Assembly (NCBI GenBank): GCA_903813345.2
Contig: CAIIXF020000012.1
Span: forward strand, 7,215,615 to 7,279,614
Origin: Owenia fusiformis
Lineage: Eukaryota > Annelida > Polychaeta > Sabellida > Oweniidae
Reading direction: 5' to 3'
DNA length: 64,000 nucleotides
This document shows, piece by piece, positions 60,681 through 64,000 of the stretch. A program made the translations under genes and the position numbers. Below the pieces are notes generated by a model. The model ran no database searches and had not been told where the DNA came from. It saw only the letters and a list, made by a program, of their open reading frames with translations. Position 1 is the first letter of the stretch. The number at the start of each line of letters is the position of its first letter.

Positions 60681-61451
60681 GTAACAAACCATATTCGATC
60701 CCGTATCAGCCGTATCAAGTTGAAAATGTAATTTGATTTCATATTTTTTTCACATTCTCAAACTAGACTATCTTCCTTAACTTCGAGCCAAATTATTATC
60801 CGCAACGTGACTTATAAGTAGGTGTAAATCGGGAAATAAAAAATCTTACCGAAACCTAGTCCCAGAAGTAGTTCCGCCATGATACACTGACGATACGTCT
60901 GTGTAACTAGGTGGGTAGCAGTGATCTTACTATAGTACACTAAATATGCTATTTCTCTCCATGCCAAAGAGTATGTATCAAATAAAGCGTGTACTTTCAC
61001 CAAAATATTTGTTTTATACGTAACTAATTATTCATATTATAATCGTTTTTTAGTTGAGTCGATTGGTGAGTAAGTACGTAGGTAGCTGATTACGTAACTG
61101 ACTTAACCCATAAAGTAATATTTGGTTATCATCATATTGGTTTTTCGAAATGCAAAGCACCATAGAATCTAAAACGGAATTCAGATTTCAATTCTGATTT
61201 CAGATTAGGATTTCTGAAAAGATTGTACACCTTTTTCATAACCCACGCGTTAAATTTAGAGAACCCCGTAAAGACCTAGATTTGGACCTCGGCTTTTCAG
61301 TGTCCTTACTTTGAATGTCAAAATCAGTAAAAGTAATCAAAAGACGACGTCTTGCCTTTGAAATTAGATACTTTTTACAAGGAATATATTGAAAAAAGAA
61401 GGAGACATATTAAGGGACGGCTGAGAAAGGTGGTAAAATAATGTATGTATG

Positions 61452-61570
61452 ACACTAGTACAATAACGTCATTTCTGCGGGCAATATAGTGAAATATTGG
61501 ACCAAGGGCCCAAGGTCCAATATTTCACTATCTTGCCCGCAGAAATGACGTTATTACTATTATTACCACC
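61452..61570. repeat. 119-bp palindrome
   Basis: AATAACGTCATTTCTGCGGG, CAATATAGTGAAATATTGGA and CCAAGGGCCC are mirrored nearly perfectly to AATGACGTTATTAC. It joins directly onto family B copy 2. Confidence 0.75.
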
Positions 61571-61790
61571 GTTAATGCCCAGGGCTGAAATAGCAAATTT
61601 GAAATAGAATATCTTACGCACTGAACGATATCACTTTTTCGGGAAACATAGCCGGGCGGATAATGTCATTATTGCCCGACTAAAGTCATTAACACCCGAC
61701 ACAATATTGCTCACGTCAATATAGCAATTTAAATGCCTTCTCAACTAGTACTAAAACCCATAGAACAGGCCCTGCAAGGTGGTAATAATG
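61551..61790 (+). repeat. Dispersed repeat family B, copy 2
   Basis: Collinear with 22207-22455, as described there. The GCCCGAC.. centre corresponds to the GACCGGCAA centre of copy 1. Confidence 0.65.
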
Positions 61791-61799
61791 TAGATTATA

Positions 61800-63140
61800 A
61801 TTCAACCTATTCCATTTCTTACAAAAGATCAAATTGAATTGACCCGTCAATAATTAAATATAAACTACGGCTGTTTAACCTTTTTGTAAACTCTTCAGCT
61901 AAGATCCACCATGTGTTTGGTGTTTTATGGACAGTTAGAAAATGAGAAAGGCCTGGATGTAACATGCACCTTATTCTGAAAATTGTCTCCTGAAGGTCTT
62001 TCACACGACTACAGATCAAACGTCCCAAGCAGGGATGCGTTTACCGTTAACCATAAGTTTAACATTTTCAATAAGGGCGCAATAAGGTCGTATTTCAAAG
62101 CAATACATCACATTTGTGCAATTGGAGGGGTCATTCGTATACGGTCAACTTAACTGTCATTCTAAAAAGCATCATCCATTTGTATTTATTTGTCACTGGC
62201 AGGTTTAAGAGCATCCATATAAACATTAATTTTAAAATGTCAACTCTGTATTCATTCCCCACCAACATAGGGATTCGTAAGCAACGGGGCACTCTTCAAA
62301 AGCAGGGAGCGATTGAAAGATTAAGCTATTTATTAGAAATACTTTTATCTCCATTTTACCAGAACCAAAACAATATTATCAGCACACCATTAGAAGGCTT
62401 ATCCATTCTTCTTAAATCTTATTTTAAACAAATGCTTGCTGTATGTGTAGCTATTTAAAATCATGAAAGCGTCTGTTATATTATTTATATATTATGTCAG
62501 TCAAATGCATATCACTTCCCAAAAGTCTGATTCAAATCTGTTATGAAGGACGGTATACGTTTTTCAATGATGCGCCGAATTATGTTAAGTTGCTATCTAT
62601 TTCATATCGTCCAAACTGTATGTTGTTAGTATGAGGAAAATATTTCGCCATTTCCTTTAAACGTTCTATACGTTACAGTTCGTTTTTTAGTTTCCAAATG
62701 TTTCATTCAACTATGCCATAAAGGAGATTGAAACTCCGTGTAAATGAATATTTCCTTTGTATTTTCTCTGCATGTTTTGCTGATCTTTTAACTGTTTTTC
62801 AGTACCTTAACTAAATGAAAATGTATAGCGAAATTAATTAAATACGCGCTGTGTTTTGAACTTTGTAAAGGATTTACATTTGTAAAATTGTGCTTCCCTG
62901 CCTTGGAAAGCCACGCCTTCTCTATCATCGCCTTCGGGACGCTATGCAAACGGTATAAGTCATTCTCATAAAGTTTAAGGGCGGCAATACTTCAAGTATA
63001 CGTATAGGACGGGATGCGTCCAAATGAAACACACAATGGAAGTTGTTCATAGCGTACACGTAAATCATTGAATGACGGGCATATCAGTAGTTCTACGATT
63101 GTTCACTGTGTTTATACGCCTATTTTTGTAATCATACATG
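61800..63140. other. Intergenic stretch, no gene recognised
   Basis: The longest frame is 114 codons (62114-62458, plus); it has no signal peptide, motif or family resemblance that I can see. A 69-codon minus frame lies at 61819-62028. Neither is annotated as a gene. Confidence 0.4.
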
Positions 63141-63143
63141 GTC

Positions 63144-63342
63144 CACTGGCGGATCCAGATCCATCTTGCCCCCCCCCCCCACCCACCTTGTGGGCCAAGA
63201 AAAACATCATAGGGCCCAAAAAATGTTTTGGTAAAAAATTACATAGGGCCTCATAAAAACCGAGCCTTTTTGGGAATGATTTGACAACCTAGGCCAAATT
63301 TTCAAAGAATGGGGGTTAAATTTTCTTCTGGATCCTCCAGTG
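63144..63342. mobile_element. 199-bp MITE, relative of 11684-11984, TGGTC target duplication
   Basis: The ends CACTGGCGGATCCAGA and TCTGGATCCTCCAGTG enclose a C-run and GGGCC-rich text. TGGTC flanks at 63139-63143 and 63343-63347. As in the 11684 copy, the duplication is 5 bp. Confidence 0.75.
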
Positions 63343-63540
63343 TGGTCTAAGTTGTTAATTCGAAAAGGCCAAATAATTGCGATATTGAATGTGCAACTCA
63401 TCACGGTACACCTCGCCCGACGAGTGACACGTGTTGGTAAAAGCTATCCAATCCTGCACATAGAACTCATGCATAATACAACAAGTTCTGGGATTGAAAT
63501 TGTATAGTAGTTTAAGCCAATTTACTGACTGAATTACTCA

Positions 63541-63650
63541 GTTGGAGTAACATTCCCGGGGAAACTTTCCCGGGGACAGATAATAGTTCCCTCTATTGAC
63601 CAAACTAGGTACTACACTTCACTCCACCTTTTGAAAATAACTAACTCATA
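63541..63650 (-). repeat. Dispersed repeat family C, copy 2
   Basis: AACATTCCCGGGGAAA, CCTCTATTGACCAAACTAGG, TTCACTCCACCTTTTGAAAA and TAACTAACTCATATATATTT mirror 52611-52715. This copy includes the AT dinucleotide run found at the LINE-like tail beside copy 1. Confidence 0.75.
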
Positions 63651-64000
63651 TATATTTAAATGACATTCCTGTATAAATCAAAAGTTATTGTGGAGAACAT
63701 ATCACTTAATTCAAATATGCTATTAAAAAGAAAGAAAAGTTAGTCGTTAGAGGTTAAAAGTGCAAATCTCTTAAAATCACATGAAAAAACGAGAAATAGT
63801 GAGATTTCAAAGCTATTTGGAAACTCCTCTATTGCCGAGTTTAAGCTTGCATTCGCGAATTGCAAGCATAACCTTTTTAGTTTATATAGTACATCTGTCT
63901 CGCCAAGGGCATCTACAGGTAGGTCTCACCAAATCTCACCAGATATTTTAATTAATGATTATCAAAATGTCGCCTCACCACAAATCAAAATGGCCTAATC

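Noticed and set aside
60849-60880. Possible first coding exon on the minus strand (MAELLLGLGF, then a GTAAGA donor)
   Set aside because: Only ten codons, and no matching downstream exon could be recognised.
61819-62458. 69-codon minus and 114-codon plus frames
   Set aside because: No domain, signal peptide, supporting splice context or family resemblance; lengths are within chance expectation for AT-rich DNA.

Overview
This is a eukaryotic, metazoan window: AT-rich, with GT-AG introns, exons of 45-460 bp and very heavy repeat content. The gene families (a BRICHOS proprotein, a multi-exon Gfo/Idh/MocA oxidoreductase) together with Ngaro-type elements, many foldback MITEs and tRNA-derived repeats suggest a marine invertebrate. 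The phylum cannot be fixed from sequence alone. There is no rRNA, no CRISPR array and no bacterial-style operon.

Host genes. (1) On the minus strand, 6199 to 921, six exons join in phase into a 358-residue type II membrane proprotein. It has a lysine-rich cytosolic N terminus, one membrane span, a linker, a BRICHOS domain and a furin-type RVKR site. Behind the site lies a 138-residue C-terminal product made of a Ser/Lys tract and a tail rich in cysteine. (2) On the plus strand, 11241 to 21802, thirteen exons (twelve used at a time) encode a 440-residue Gfo/Idh/MocA-family oxidoreductase. Exon 6 is present as two tandem, diverged, equally long copies only 44 bp apart, which looks like a mutually exclusive pair. 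The second copy adds a CxxC motif next to the catalytic region.

Repeat landscape, left to right. Introns of both genes carry MITEs, a LINE 3' end, a tRNA-derived element and several minisatellites. Positions 22.2-25.0 kb hold several foldback elements, one with perfect 50-bp arms. Positions 25.87-27.46 kb hold a 1.6-kb element with TTA target duplication, 166-bp internal repeats and a non-repetitive island. Positions 27.7-31.67 kb are a 136-bp satellite with dimeric and 524-bp higher-order structure. Positions 33.45-40.86 kb are a fossil Ngaro-type (DIRS-group) retroelement with split direct repeats, carrying an antisense 5'-truncated LINE. Positions 41.66-52.12 kb form a giant imperfect inverted repeat. 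The rest, to 64 kb, is mainly small foldback and MITE families, including a cluster of five 29-bp dyads at 53.7-54.4 kb whose arms covary.

No host gene was recognised between 22 kb and 64 kb. Most open frames there are accidental, or are read out of satellite or transposon sequence. All family assignments were made by eye from motifs; no database search was run.
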